Of a DNA stretch of 64,000 nt, positions 63,840 through 64,000 are shown piece by piece. This DNA is from Urechis unicinctus. Lineage: Eukaryota > Annelida > Polychaeta > Xenopneusta > Urechidae. Under the pieces are notes generated by a model. That model was not told where the DNA came from. It ran no database searches and saw only the letters and a program-made list of their open reading frames with translations. The translations under genes and the position numbers were made by a program. Positions within the stretch are counted from its first letter, which is position 1; the number at the start of each line of letters is the position of its first letter. The stretch covers positions 56,069,458-56,133,457 of the forward strand of contig CM067356.1 of the NCBI GenBank assembly GCA_034190875.2, in the 5' to 3' direction.

Positions 63840-63998
63840 CTGCACATTCCTCCTCAGTGGATCTGCCTTTTTTGCTGAAAAGGTTATTAATAAAAACAAA
63901 TACTCTCTCACCACATCTGATGACCTAGCAGTAGATATACTATTATCCACATGATCTTTACCATGTATGTCATCAGCAGCCATGGTCATAGTAACCAT
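63840..63998 (-). CDS. Possible first coding exon, unknown protein
   Basis: The minus strand opens ATG (63998) with further in-frame ATGs, MVTMTMAADDIHGKD, and stays open to a donor GTAATG after GTGCAG at 63840. An internal 37-base stretch (63915-63879) begins GTGAGAG and ends TTTTCAG, like a complete tiny intron. Removing it in that phase would bring a stop, so it is more likely retained or a chance match. The segment is close to the window edge, so the gene may extend beyond 64000. Confidence 0.35.
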
Positions 63999-64000
63999 GG

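Overview
The window looks like nuclear DNA of an animal, most likely an aquatic invertebrate. It is AT-rich and gene-poor. It has long microsatellites, many diverged interspersed repeats, GT-AG introns and AATAAA signals, and no bacterial operon structure. The species cannot be read from the sequence. Nearly all open reading frames in the first 31 kb and in 40-49 kb lie in repeats or microsatellites, and I do not call them as genes.

Layout. 0-10 kb: intergenic DNA with a foldback element (71-750), a perfect hairpin (1185-1238) and a two-copy minisatellite (3679-3880). 10-16 kb: two diverged copies of one long repeat (10.1-12.2 and 14.2-16.1 kb); the first carries two extra blocks. 16.2-28 kb: a repeat complex. 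It holds two inverted arms with dead PIF/Harbinger-type transposase remnants, a tandem duplication of a ~1.94/2.0 kb unit, and a more diverged third copy. 31.5-39.3 kb: the most gene-like stretch outside the main gene. It contains (a) a plus-strand gene built from tiny in-phase exons (32.4-33.7 kb), (b) a short element with G-rich/C-rich ends and a ~93-nt hairpin, (c) minus-strand coding-like exons at 34.7-35.4 kb, and (d) a minus-strand gene with a Cys/His zinc cluster whose exons join in frame across an intron (38.4-39.3 kb). 40.7-47.7 kb: TA and CA arrays with more members of the long repeat family and an 83-bp tandem repeat.

49.7-52.2 kb holds the one complete, confidently called gene. 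It encodes a 370-residue type II membrane glycosyltransferase-like protein in a single coding exon, preceded by a noncoding exon and a ~0.9 kb intron, with a TATA-like box and a polyadenylation signal. 53.9-56.1 kb is a nearly perfect 1106-bp tandem duplication. 56.3-58.8 kb is another repeat member with TA/GA/TACA arrays. The last 1.2 kb shows exon-like coding segments on both strands of genes I could not name.

I see no operon or pathway linking these genes. The most unusual items are the micro-exon gene, the inverted Harbinger arms that share the same disabling lesions, and the repeat superfamily whose members recur from 20 to 58 kb.
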